Shown here: in pieces, positions 1 through 9,491 of the stretch
Layout of the letters: each line of letters begins with the position of its first letter
Position numbering within the stretch: position 1 is the stretch's first letter
NCBI RefSeq assembly: GCF_932526225.1
Contig: NC_064040.1
Location: 5,801,181-5,865,180, forward strand
DNA from: Nematostella vectensis
Taxonomy: Eukaryota; Cnidaria; Anthozoa; Actiniaria; Edwardsiidae
DNA length: 64,000 nucleotides
Reading direction: 5' to 3'
Made by a program: the position numbers and the translations under genes
The notes under the pieces: model-generated
What the model was told of the DNA's origin: nothing
Databases searched by the model: none
The model's input: only the letters and a program-made list of their open reading frames with translations

Positions 1-46
1 AGCTGTCAATATGCTAATATGCTTTGCATGGGTTTAGTCGGAAATC

Positions 47-594
47 ATGAATCAAACTCCGGTTAGTTCTCCTCTTCGAAAAAAGAAAACAACTGTTCAA
101 TTTCAATCACCTAAAACGTCACTAAAAGATTGAGTTTGTGGGATTAATTTCAAGACATCTGGGCAGGCGAGTTTCTTCAATGTAAATATCGCACAGTTGG
201 ATTCGAAGAAAATGTTACAAAACTTTTTGGTAAACTTAGATCAGCTATTCCCAGAAGAATATGCAAAACCTGTAAACGGAAGATTGACTCGTTAGTCAAA
301 AGAGAGAAAATTCTGAATGAAGATAAGGCATTGAATGGCTTCTTTTATAATCCGTCGCGTGATATTTCCACGGAGGACGCTGTTTCGAATGCGGGCTTAT
401 TATCCCGCAACGATCGTGGACGGCGGTTTGATCAAACGAACTTGCGACCCATGGCAGAGGTATCTTTTCATAGCGAGCTCCAGCCCAGCGAAATACAGAG
501 AAAAGAGGCCTCTGCTAGCAGGGAATGCCATTCCTTCCTTTGCTGCTGCTTCTTTTTTCGGTTTTCTGGAGGGGGGGGGACATGGAAAATTTAG
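47..594 (+). pseudogene. Decayed ORF with a Cys-pair (CxxC) zinc-binding look, frame broken
   Basis: Two overlapping frames together resemble one protein. An ATG at 47 opens a short basic, Ser/Thr/Pro-rich stretch that hits a stop near 134. The same frame then continues with a VCG motif. The frame used from about 166 to 594 has RICKTCKRKIDSL near 265-300 and runs open to 594. A single frameshift and one stop would have to be repaired to join them, so I read it as a decayed gene or repeat-derived copy. The spacing of the Cys pairs suggests a small zinc-binding domain, but I do not recognise the family. It could also be the 5' part of an unrelated transcript. Confidence is low. Confidence 0.22.
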
Positions 595-1430
595 TTCCTT
601 CTGAAGGGGGTCAGCTTATTTTATCCCTTACTTTTATCAAAATCTTCAGGCCCCCCTCGGGATAATAAATGAACTTCTCCTTAGAAATTATACAGTATTT
701 ACATTGTCCACATAAGTTGTCAAACTAATTGAATCTCTAATGTTTTTGTTCAAAACCTTTATCATGTTTACCAAGCCTTTTCAATCAAACTAATTTGAAC
801 AAAATGCAGATCAAACTTAAACAGACTTCAGTCAAATACAATCTAGCATAGTAAGTTTGATTTCCAAACTTAATAAATCGTAAAACCAATCAAATGCTTT
901 GGTTTGTTTGATTATTTTTTCAAGTTGAAAACATCACTGAAGCCAGCATTCAGAGTACTCAAACAGTATCGTGGAGCTTATGATAATATGTGCAGTTTCA
1001 ACATAACTGGCATGGGAACTTCCAATTGATTTTATTTTGTTGGATTAGCAAATGTTTGATTGGATTTTGGATTTTTTGTGAGTTCAATTGGCTGAATTGT
1101 CAAACCAACATGCATCTATTGATTGATTAAAGTTCATTAACCAAAGATTTGATGATTGATCAAGTTTGAACAGAAGACAGAAGAATGCATCCATTAAAGA
1201 TATGTTCAAAAGGTTTTATGTTACATACCCAGTGCCATCACTCATCCAATTAAATTGAAGAATTTTTTTTATGAGACAGCTGGCTTCGTGAAATTGTAAA
1301 TGTTTTTCCTCTTGGACAACAGTAATTGAGATCAACTATTAACTGTCTATTATATCACAACTGATCAACTGTCTATGATATCACAAATATTTAACAGACT
1401 GATCTAAATACAGCCTTATATTATCCACAG
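595..1430. other. AT-rich non-coding stretch upstream of the first recognised PIGH exon
   Basis: No exon could be supported here. The stretch is AT-rich with many TTTGATT/AATCAAA-like words and a run of G at about 571-579 just before it. It is probably PIGH intron sequence, because the exon at 1431 starts in phase 0 after a good acceptor and the family needs about 50 more N-terminal residues. Confidence 0.4.
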
Positions 1431-3358
1431 GGTAACACCCAGCCTGGGGTGCTTCTCCTTATTGCTGTCATTTGTCTCATTCTATTTGTGAAATACAGCT
1501 ATGTGGACGTCAAAACAGGTATTAAAGGGGATGTTATATTTTATCCACACATGTTTTGCTGTGTTTGCCAAAAGACTATGTATAAATTTAAAAAAGATGT
1601 AGGGGGCCCATAGAGTTCTTCATAATATATTTCCTTTTAATAATGCCCCATTTTTGGGGGGTGGGGGGGAGGGTCAAATGCTGGCTGTACTCCTACTTTA
1701 TTATAATTTTCCCCTAGCCCAGCTCTACATTAACTCAGTATTTATATGTTCCTGGCTCCATTGTGGTAGGGATCTACAAGCTACAAACCAATCAGGGGGT
1801 TCCACAGTAAGGACTACGCCATATTTTGCTCTGAAGTACCAGTGAGCTAAGCCCCTCTTGCAGTCCTTGTACACGCACTCCATCACTGCAGTGTTTTATG
1901 TATTTGGCCATTTGCATTTGCAAGTCCTCTGTTGCAAGTCCTATTATAGTAAAAATGGTATGGTTACTTATTAGATGGGTCAGGCTTTCACAGGGTCAGG
2001 CAGAAATGTCTTGAAGCCCCAGAATCCTTGTTAGATCAAGACAGCACAAAAAAGCACAAAAAATGCAAAATGCACATCACTTGACATTAAATCAATTATT
2101 TTAAGGACATTTTAGTTTTTTTTTCAATTCTAGAGTCAGTGGTTGTGATCAAGGATCTTGGTGTTCAACTTTGCACTACGTTCAAATCCAACCGACAAGT
2201 CAAGGAGTTTGTGGACAGGAGAAACATCATGGATGTCATTGTTAATGAGGCTATCACAATGGTAAAGTGGAGGATGCAATAGCAAAAGCTTGGATATGTG
2301 TAAACATACAAAAAGGAGATCACCTTTATCATATGCACATGTGCACTACTACTACTACTACTACTACTATCCATTTAACGTCAGAGTCCACCTATTGGCA
2401 GGTGTGACGGCACATGGGGTTGACATTTGGGTTTTGCATATTCCTTATGGCATCCCTCCATGCTTTACGGTCAGATGCCATGCTTGCCTTCTTGCCCGCC
2501 ATTTTAAGATCGTTAAGCATGGCATCCGACCACTGTGAACAAATAATAAAGAAGACATGATATCTTACAATGGCTGTTTGTCCCTTGCTGCCTTGTTCCA
2601 AGATGTCCCAAGAGAAGACTTTCTGGCATAATGAACCATAGAAGTTATAGCGCTGGCACAAAGGGCCACGGGAAGGGTCAACGACCCCAGATCCCTTGCA
2701 CGCTTAGTAAAATTCACTTTCTGTCATGCTTAGAAACGCCTCGTTACAAGGCAGGGCTCCTTGTATTCCAAGTTGGATATATTGTTTGCTGTTACTTGCT
2801 AAGTACTTAAAGGAATCGTACCCTTTATTTGATGTAAAATGATGTTATTTTAAACTTTTTTCCATCATGCCATATGCATTTTATTTTCAGAATAAAGTCA
2901 TTTATTACCTAGCTCTTCTTGTATCATCCGGTGAACAGGAAGAAAGCCAGCCCAAGTTGATTCCTCTACTTTTAGTGAGTACATGCTTTTATGCCATTGT
3001 TAGCTTCATAATTAAATATTTTGCAAATATGTGTTATATCTTTATCAACATCACTTTTTCATCATCTTTATTTAGATCACCATCATAATTTGCAACATTA
3101 CTATCACTACCTTTATTACCATCGTCATCATTGGAAATATCACCACCACCAACCTCAATACTACTACCATCATCATCATCACTACCAGAATGCCATCTTT
3201 TTTATTACCATTTTCATTGGCAACACCACCCTCACAATCGCCGCCATCATCATCATCATTATCATCACAATCGGCATCATCATCATCACCACCACCATAC
3301 ATCATCTTTATTACCGTCAGCATTGGCAACACCACCATCACAATCACCACCATCATCG

Positions 3359-3394
<36 letters not shown>

Positions 3395-3998
3395 CCACCA
3401 CCATACATCATCTTTATTACCATCGTCATTGGCAACACCACCATCACTAAAATCTCTACCACTAATACCCCACCATCATCAACATTACATCATCATCATT
3501 ATCATCATCATCATCATCATCATCACCAATATCATAAGCACTATATCACTACCATCACCGTGTCAATCATCATCAGCAACATCACCATTATCATCGTCAT
3601 CATATCACCATTAAAGCCGCATTGTCACCAGTTTATTTCCGGTCGATTACGTAACACCATCCGATGATTTTTAACCGAAAACGCGAAAAATATTTCAAAA
3701 TATTGAAAGCAGTGTGTTTATTGGAAGTTTCTTTGGGGATGTGGTTGATAATTTAGAGCGGATGGCCTGTTTAATATCTCGGATTTTAATAGATTCTTTT
3801 GTCTTTTAACGGTTGAGGTTTCCGTCGGACCTCCGGAAGTAAACTGCTGACAATGCGGCTTTAATTGTGTCAATGCCACAATTTTACTTTCAGGCCCACA
3901 GACCCCGTCTCGACCTGTTACAGCATGCCTACAAGAAGATAAGGACCATTTTAATAGAGGGCAATTCGTCAAAAAAAGATGGTAAAACAAAGTTTTGA
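1431..3998 (+). CDS. PIGH: PIGH, GPI-GlcNAc transferase subunit H (first exon not found)
   Basis: PIG-H is a small ER-membrane subunit of the complex that transfers GlcNAc to phosphatidylinositol, the first step of GPI-anchor synthesis. Four exons join in phase: 1431-1518, 2134-2261, 2891-2974 and 3894-3998 (TGA). The first carries a hydrophobic segment (LLLIAVICLILFVKY). The second gives ESVVVIKDLGVQL and IMDVIVNEAITM, and the third NKVIYYLALLV, which are the conserved core of the family. The fourth gives AHRPRLDLLQHAYKKIRTIL before the stop. Together they make 134 residues, against about 188 in human, so roughly the first 50 residues lie in an exon I could not locate, in 1-1430 or before the window. 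The last intron holds an ATC microsatellite and a MITE. An AATAAA lies about 70 bases after the stop. The gene converges on the channel gene. Confidence 0.85.
3060..3610. repeat. ATC/CAT trinucleotide microsatellite with ACC interruptions
   Basis: A run of about 550 bases is dominated by ATC/CAT triplets interspersed with ACC and TTT, with pure CAT tracts near 3355-3395 and 3495-3525. It sits inside the last PIGH intron, starting about 90 bases after the donor at 2975. The long His-, Ser- or Ile-rich open frames across it exist only because the period is three. Confidence 0.9.
3615..3860. mobile_element. TTAA-flanked MITE, copy 1
   Basis: The 246-bp element has inverted ends (AGCCGCATTGTCACCAGTTT at the left, its near-complement at the right) and is flanked on both sides by TTAA (3611-3614 and 3861-3864). 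A 4-bp TTAA duplication is typical of piggyBac-type transposition. The body matches the elements at 29337-29537 and 36260-36507. It has no coding capacity and lies in the PIGH last intron. Confidence 0.85.
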
Positions 3999-4065
3999 TT
4001 AATGATCATCTAAAACAATGCTAGAATTTGTACATAGTCTATTGTAATGTGGGTGGAAATCTCAC

Positions 4066-4071
4066 AATAAA
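4066..4071 (+). terminator. Poly(A) signal AATAAA of PIGH
   Basis: The canonical hexamer lies 68 bases after the PIGH stop codon on the same strand. It is followed by a TA/T-rich stretch. Confidence 0.55.
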
Positions 4072-5215
4072 GCATATATATATATTTTTTTTTTTCCACA
4101 TATTTCATTAAAATGCAAGTTAATTTCAACAAACTATATATCCCCCTTTTTGAATTAGCATTGTGCATGACTGGGAAAATACTCCCCCCTACTTCTCCCA
4201 GAAAGTTTCTCGGGCCTACGGTACCTCCTAACCCCTAAAAAACCAATTTCTGTATGGAAAACGTTTTTATAGATGTTTTGTAACTACAATAATGCATGCC
4301 TTAGACTCGCAGAGTATACAGGGGTTTCTTTATTATTACCCTGCTCAGTCGGGTTTGACTTTGTGACCCAAAGTGAGAAGGGAAGCTTGGAGCCTCGGGC
4401 ACCCTGGGGTCTCGATTGAGAGACCAAAATCCTACCAAGTGCTATCCCTTAGGGTTTTTTACGCTAGTAACTGGATATGAATGTAGTCAGAAAAGAGATT
4501 TTATGGACCGCAATTCAGGAAAACTAAACATTATTGTTTTTAGTGCTTACAAGTAGAAATTGCTTCGACCACACCTAATGTGCTATCTCTTAGGGTTAAA
4601 ATTGATTTGACGACAATCACCCCGCTTGTTTTTCTATGAAAGTCCCCCCCCAGCCCTGGGTAATAAGGCGACGCCATTCCTTTGAGCGTCGCCTGACGCG
4701 ATCCAAAAACAGGTGTAATGCTAAAGAAAGGTGTTAAAAGAGGACTTAAATCTCCCTAATTACTTTATAATCTCTTTCTGGAAAAATACTGTAGATTCTT
4801 TGACAAATTTAACATTAATCGCGCGCAAATTATCTTTTAGGCACTCTCTTAAACTATTGTAGCGCGCTCCTTTATCCTTTTAACGCTCCCACTTCACTCA
4901 ACATTAAGACAAAACAAACGTTTTATTACCCATTTGTTGATACTAAAATACTTTGATAGCTTTGTTTACAAACTCGAACGTTATCGAAATAGGCAAATAC
5001 AAGGGCCGCGATAGATTTAGCATAGCATGTCTCATCTATTCTCCACAACCATATCTTGTTTTTGTGGTTGCTGTTTAGCTGCAGACCTTAGCATTATAAA
5101 ATATTCATCTATGGAATGCAATCAAAGCAGTATTTTGTCTGTGAGCAAAAAGAGTTATTGAAATCTACTCACTTGACCTTATCGAAGACAAATTACTGCG
5201 GACAAAAGGACTAAT
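4072..5215. other. Intergenic between convergent PIGH and channel genes; repeat fragment inside
   Basis: No exon is supported. About 4567-4661 matches the right part of the element at 8685-9165: both have GACCACACC, then GTGCTATC(T/C)CTTAGGG, then GGTTAAAATTGATTT and a C-rich end. A second TGCTATCCCTTAGGG copy lies near 4440. A possible poly(A) signal for the minus-strand channel gene (TTTATT on the + strand) is at 4922-4927. Confidence 0.5.
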
Positions 5216-6457
5216 TTACTGCGGTTCAATCTCGTTTTTTCGGATTTTTTCTGCGTCGTAAAACTGCTTAAATCGAGTTGCAATCACGGGGCTAGGAAGT
5301 GCGATGGCTAAAACGCCGACAAGCGCACACATTGTACCCAGTAGCTTGCCAATAGGTGTAACCGGTACGGCGTCGCCGTAACCGACATTGGTTAAAGTAA
5401 CAATAACGAACCACGCAGTGTCGGGAATGCTAGAGAAAACACCATCCGGCTGAGCATCAAACTCAGCGTAATAAGTACAACCCGAAAACATCACCATGCT
5501 GATCAATATAAAAAATAGAATCATCATTAGTTCCCTCCACGTAGCAATAATAGTTCTGCCCAGTATTTTGAGTTCTTCCATGTGGCGCGCTAACTTGAAT
5601 ATCCGAAAAACTCTTAGAAGTCGAAAAGCGTTCATCAACTCAACGTAATCGGCGGCGGATTGAATCGCGTTTTCCACGAAATAGGGTAGAATTGCCGCAA
5701 GGTCTATGTAGTTTGAAAAATCCATAGCAAATTTTAACTTGTTTGGGCAGGAAATTACCCGCATTATTAGTTCCATCGTGAACCAGGCCACGCACGCGAG
5801 CTCGAGACAACTGTATAGTGTGAATGTGGCTTCGCTTATAAGCTCCTCTGGGTTCCCCGGAGGGATCGTCTCTGCGCAAATTACAAAGATTGAGATCAAT
5901 ATAAACATTATTGACCAACACGCCACTAGCTTTGCGGAGTCCGAGCTGTTTGGGTACTCTAACCATAACCATACCGTCCGCATGGTTGGGTTACTCGGTA
6001 GATCCTTTTGGTCCGCGTCTTCAAGAATGATCCCTTGATCGCGCATGTAACTTTTTACTATGTCTTCCCCCATTTCGAAAAACTCCATCTCGTTGCAGAA
6101 TTCCTTGAGCGGGACGGTGTCTGGCCGCACTAGGAGACCATCTGATTGATAAAAAAATAATATTGCGTCAAACGCATTGCGGTTTCTGTTGAAGAAATAC
6201 TCATCGCGTTTCGAGTCGAAATACTTCCCCCTCTTGACTGGGCAACCTAGTAGAGTGTGAGGGAAGCGTGCTAAAGTACTCTCGAATGTCTCGTACATCA
6301 TGCCGCTTACATTGATCTTCACGCGGGAGCAGTTTGAGTAAAGAACACTCGGTGGTGGTCCTTGGTAGAGAGAAATCGGCGGTGAATTATACCGCTTAAC
6401 GCCGCGATTTTTGAGTTGCGATCCTTGGTACACAGTCGCTCGTAAGGCAGACTTCAT
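5216..6457 (-). CDS. Shaker-class voltage-gated potassium channel alpha subunit, single exon, altered filter and S4
   Basis: This is a 413-residue six-segment channel subunit of the plasma membrane, encoded without introns. The T1 tetramerisation domain is about residues 44-140 (FPHTLLG, YFFNRNRNAFDAILFFYQS), S1 about 175-198, S2 211-233, S3 243-262, S4 272-293, S5 307-327, pore 346-362 and S6 369-393. T1 and S4-S5 place it with Shaker (Kv1). Three key positions are unusual. The filter is TNVGYGD (Asn357 where Shaker has Thr442). S4 keeps R279, R282, R285, K288 and R291 but has Asn276 at the first gating-charge position. The S6 hinge is PSP (388-390) instead of PVP. N and C termini are short. 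These changes could suit a regulatory subunit or a channel with odd gating, which is inference. A TATA box lies about 60 bases upstream. Confidence 0.93.
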   Translation of the reverse strand: MKSALRATVYQGSQLKNRGVKRYNSPPISLYQGPPPSVLYSNCSRVKINVSGMMYETFESTLARFPHTLLGCPVKRGKYFDSKRDEYFFNRNRNAFDAILFFYQSDGLLVRPDTVPLKEFCNEMEFFEMGEDIVKSYMRDQGIILEDADQKDLPSNPTMRTVWLWLEYPNSSDSAKLVACWSIMFILISIFVICAETIPPGNPEELISEATFTLYSCLELACVAWFTMELIMRVISCPNKLKFAMDFSNYIDLAAILPYFVENAIQSAADYVELMNAFRLLRVFRIFKLARHMEELKILGRTIIATWRELMMILFFILISMVMFSGCTYYAEFDAQPDGVFSSIPDTAWFVIVTLTNVGYGDAVPVTPIGKLLGTMCALVGVLAIALPSPVIATRFKQFYDAEKIRKNEIEPQ

Positions 6458-6514
6458 AATGACAATATCAGTGATGACAGTGAGTGAGCTCAGTTATCCC
6501 GCCATAAGATTCCC

Positions 6515-6520
6515 TTTATA
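6515..6520 (-). promoter_or_regulatory. TATA box candidate for the channel gene
   Basis: On the minus strand the sequence is ATATAAAGGG, about 58 bases before the start codon at 6457. This would place transcription start around 6485 and give a very short 5' leader. Only position and motif support it. Confidence 0.4.
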
Positions 6521-6727
6521 TCGGCACCAGCTTCTCAAGTGCCCTTAACGCTGACGTCGAGAGCTTTACTCGTGGGCTTATAGTCCCGCGATAACGCTGC
6601 AGGCCGAGTTCGAGTGGAATTTTCTGATCTTTATCCTGCGCGGCAGAATTGATTCTGAAATGATGCATGCTGATTATTCGCAATTAGCCATGTAAACTAT
6701 GATTAATATTTAATCTGTTACTCATAG

Positions 6728-6928
6728 GATATGACACAGCTGTACCGTGAAATAGTGCCAAACAAATTGGTTTGCGCAAACATTCAAACTCTATACAGCT
6801 TAATACCAGTAAGTTTTTTTTATTAGTGGGAAAAGTACCATGTTAACACTCTAGTTCACGCCCTGGGAGTTGTTTAATTGCTGCAGGATTGCGCTTTCGG
6901 CCACTGTGCTTTGCGCTTAGTTTATTAA
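6728..6928 (+). other. Candidate pair of small exons of an unknown gene
   Basis: A phase-0 stretch at 6728-6808 sits between a plausible acceptor (TTACTCATAG) and a donor GTAAGT and would encode DMTQLYREIVPNKLVCANIQ plus seven residues. A second acceptor (TTGCTGCAG) at 6886 opens 6887-6928, encoding DCAFGHCALRLVY and a stop in the matching phase. No upstream exons are seen and the peptide is not recognised. It may be the remnant of a gene or chance. Confidence 0.18.
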
Positions 6929-6929
6929 T

Positions 6930-8130
6930 GTACCTTGTCTGCTCGATATCCGATTGTTTGGGTATTTAAAAACACGCACGTTTTTGTGCCAACTAAGAGT
7001 ATTATTCAGGCTTTTAGTGTAACACAACGGCCTTCTCACGTCCTTGGCGCATACAAGCCGGTGATAATAAAGTCAATCTTGTGTCTGTTTGCGGAGGGAA
7101 ACTGTGAAACTTTTCCATTAGCACCAAATATTGTCACCTGAGATACTCTTAACGCAAACTATGTAACTGCAGTAAATACAACTCTCAAAAAAGACTGAGC
7201 GGGCAGTTCCATATTGTGATGGATGCTAAGGGCCCCCTGTGATGCGAACACAAAGACTGATTCCCAATGAAGACGCTAGGTCATGCAAACCACAGAATCC
7301 CCGTGACGCGAGGTTAATTCTAAGTTGTTTTGACATCTTTCCTATTACAAACTCCCCGTGTGTGTTCTTCGTTGAACGGAGAGAGGATTCGTGTACAGCC
7401 TGCAGTCTCACGGAAGGCCCACTCTACTCACTTTTGTGATTCCATTATTTTATTGTTACAAGCGTACTTAATCTCCCTCCGATAAAATTGTAATTCGCTT
7501 GTCTGCTAGAATCTGGGAAGTTTTGTTTTTTATGAATAATGAAACACTGCGAGAGGAAATATTGTGAGTGCGATTTCTTAAAGGTTTCGCGAATCCGTGA
7601 AAAAATATCAAGGAAACAGGACATTGTTTTGGAATTCACGATTCTCGTCGTTTTTTAACGACGCCACAAAGTCAAACTCTAACGCCGTGACAAATTCGAG
7701 ATCATTTTATTTTTCATATATTAAAACATAGATATGATTGACGACTATACTCCAACGAAAAAAAATAAATAGTTGTACCACCACTTCTGTTCATCAGTCG
7801 TTAAGTCCTTCCCTTCTAACCTTGTTTCGGTATTGTTATGCCGAAAAAAGTGATAACGGCCGATTAATTTGTCGGTGTGGGGGGTTTTATTAGCTAGTAG
7901 GTGATTGTTGCCTTTTAGGAAATTGTAAACAAGATCTACGCGTTTTCTTTCACTTTGAAAATAGCATCTCTTTTCTTTGGGGGTATACTTTTCAATCCCT
8001 GCTTTTGAGGAGATATGTGGACTTTTCCTTAAATAGTATAGTTGAGGCTAAAATTCCAAATATATGGGCGATTTAATATAGAAGGTGGCTCGTCCCCAGG
8101 CTTCTTTTCGCTGTGCGGCTTCTAGTTAGT
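6930..8130. other. Intergenic, nothing recognised
   Basis: No exon with two good splice sites, RNA gene or clear repeat was found. Short open frames on both strands lack protein-like composition. Confidence 0.4.
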
Positions 8131-8299
8131 GATGTCACATTTGATTTGCTACCGCTACACCAATCCGCCATTTTAATAACAATGACTGCACTGCACCATG
8201 GGAGCTATAAAAAATAGCTGACAAAGGAGAAGCCTGGGACGAGGCTAGATATGTGGGACGAGAGTGAGAGGGAGGGGACATTTGCCATTCCGATGGGAG

Positions 8300-8684
8300 A
8301 AAAGGGTGGGGGTATGTGCGATGACCATGGGATGGAAAGGGGGGGTGGGTGGTATGTGCAATGACGATGGGAGAGAGGGGGGGGAGACAGTATGATGACC
8401 ATGGGAGAGAGGGAGGGGAGACAGTATGATGACCATGGGAGAGAGGGAGGGGAGACAGTATGATGACTATGGGAGAGAGGGAAGGGAGACAGTATGATGA
8501 CAATGGGAGAGTGGGAGGGGAGACAGTATGATGACCATGGGAGAGAGGGAGGGGAGACAGTATGATGACCATGGGAGAGAGGGAGGGGAGACAGTATGAT
8601 GACAATGGGGGAGAGGGAGGGGAGACAGTATGATGACCATGGGAGAGAGGGAGAGGAGACAGTATGATGACAATGGGAGAGAGG
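8300..8684. repeat. 34-bp minisatellite (GGGAGAGAGGGAGGGG / ACAGTATGATGACCAT), purine-rich
   Basis: The unit ATGGGAGAGAGGGAGGGGAG + ACAGTATGATGACC repeats with a 34-bp period about nine times from about 8370, with degenerate longer units before it from about 8300. The + strand is strongly purine-rich. The array is cut at 8684 by another element, and one further degenerate unit resumes at about 9166-9212. Minus-strand open frames (SPLPLSHGHHTV...) are a by-product of the repeat. Confidence 0.88.
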
Positions 8685-9165
8685 CCCGGGGGGTGGGACT
8701 CTCCAGAAAAGTAGACAGGGGGGCTCAACCTATCTTCAAGGGTATAAAATTCTTACCTTCTTAACTGCTATCTCTTAGGGCTTGTTTTAGGATTTTTCCG
8801 ATTATGCTATCTTTTAGGGGTTTTGACGCCCGGGGAGGAGGATTTTTCTGATTCTGCAATCTTTTAGGGTGTCTCATGCTAAATGTTGGCCCAATCACTC
8901 GAAACGTATTTTACAATAAACCACAAGTCAACTGACCGGTTAATACTTTCGGCATAATTGTCGGTTACATAACAATACAGGATCCATTAAAACGAGTAGT
9001 TTTTTAATGCTATCTGTCAGGGTTAAAAATTCCTTTGACCACACCCAATGCGCTATCTCTCAGGGGTAAGAATTGTTGTTGACCACGCCCTTAGTGCTAT
9101 CCCTTAGGGTTAAAATTGATTTTGCTGTCCAGCACCCCCGTCTGTTTCTCTCGAAGTCCCCCTCT
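8685..9165. mobile_element. About 480-bp inverted-end element inserted in the minisatellite, with TTAGGG-containing motif
   Basis: The left end (CCCGGGGGGTGGGACT...) and right end (reverse complement CCCAGAGGGGGACTTCG...) are imperfect inverted repeats of about 45 bp. Between them the word TGCTATC(T/C)(C/T)TTAGGG or close variants occurs about six times. Minisatellite sequence lies on both sides, so the element appears to have inserted into the array. A related fragment is at 4567-4661. No coding capacity is seen. Confidence 0.5.
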
Positions 9166-9491
9166 GGGAGGAGAGGGGAGACAGTATGATGACAAATGAC
9201 GATGGGAGGGTCGGGGAATATCATTACGATGATGCACGGAGAATGATTTTTTTTTAAAAAAAGGAAAATAACTTTAATCTTTGTACACTATAAAAAATAC
9301 AATGAGATTTTCAAAATACCCTAGCTATTAATGATAACTAAAATAATAACTTACTCTGTCCAAAACACTATTTGGTCAAACCGCTCTGACCGCTCTATAG
9401 AAAATAAATACGATATGCTATTCTAGATTCACGTGGTAATTTACAAGGGCGATTTCCATACAAAATGGTGTAATCTCCATCAATGATATGC

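Noticed and set aside
3021..3667. His-, Ser- and Ile-rich frames of up to 197 residues
   Set aside because: Composition is dictated by the ATC/CAT microsatellite inside a PIGH intron.
8135..8728. A 197-residue minus-strand frame rich in Ser, Pro and His
   Set aside because: It is the translation of the 34-bp minisatellite, and its period matches the repeat.
8760..9110. TTAGGG words as an interstitial telomere
   Set aside because: They are single copies spaced within GCTATC(T)CTTAGGG motifs of an element, not tandem TTAGGG.
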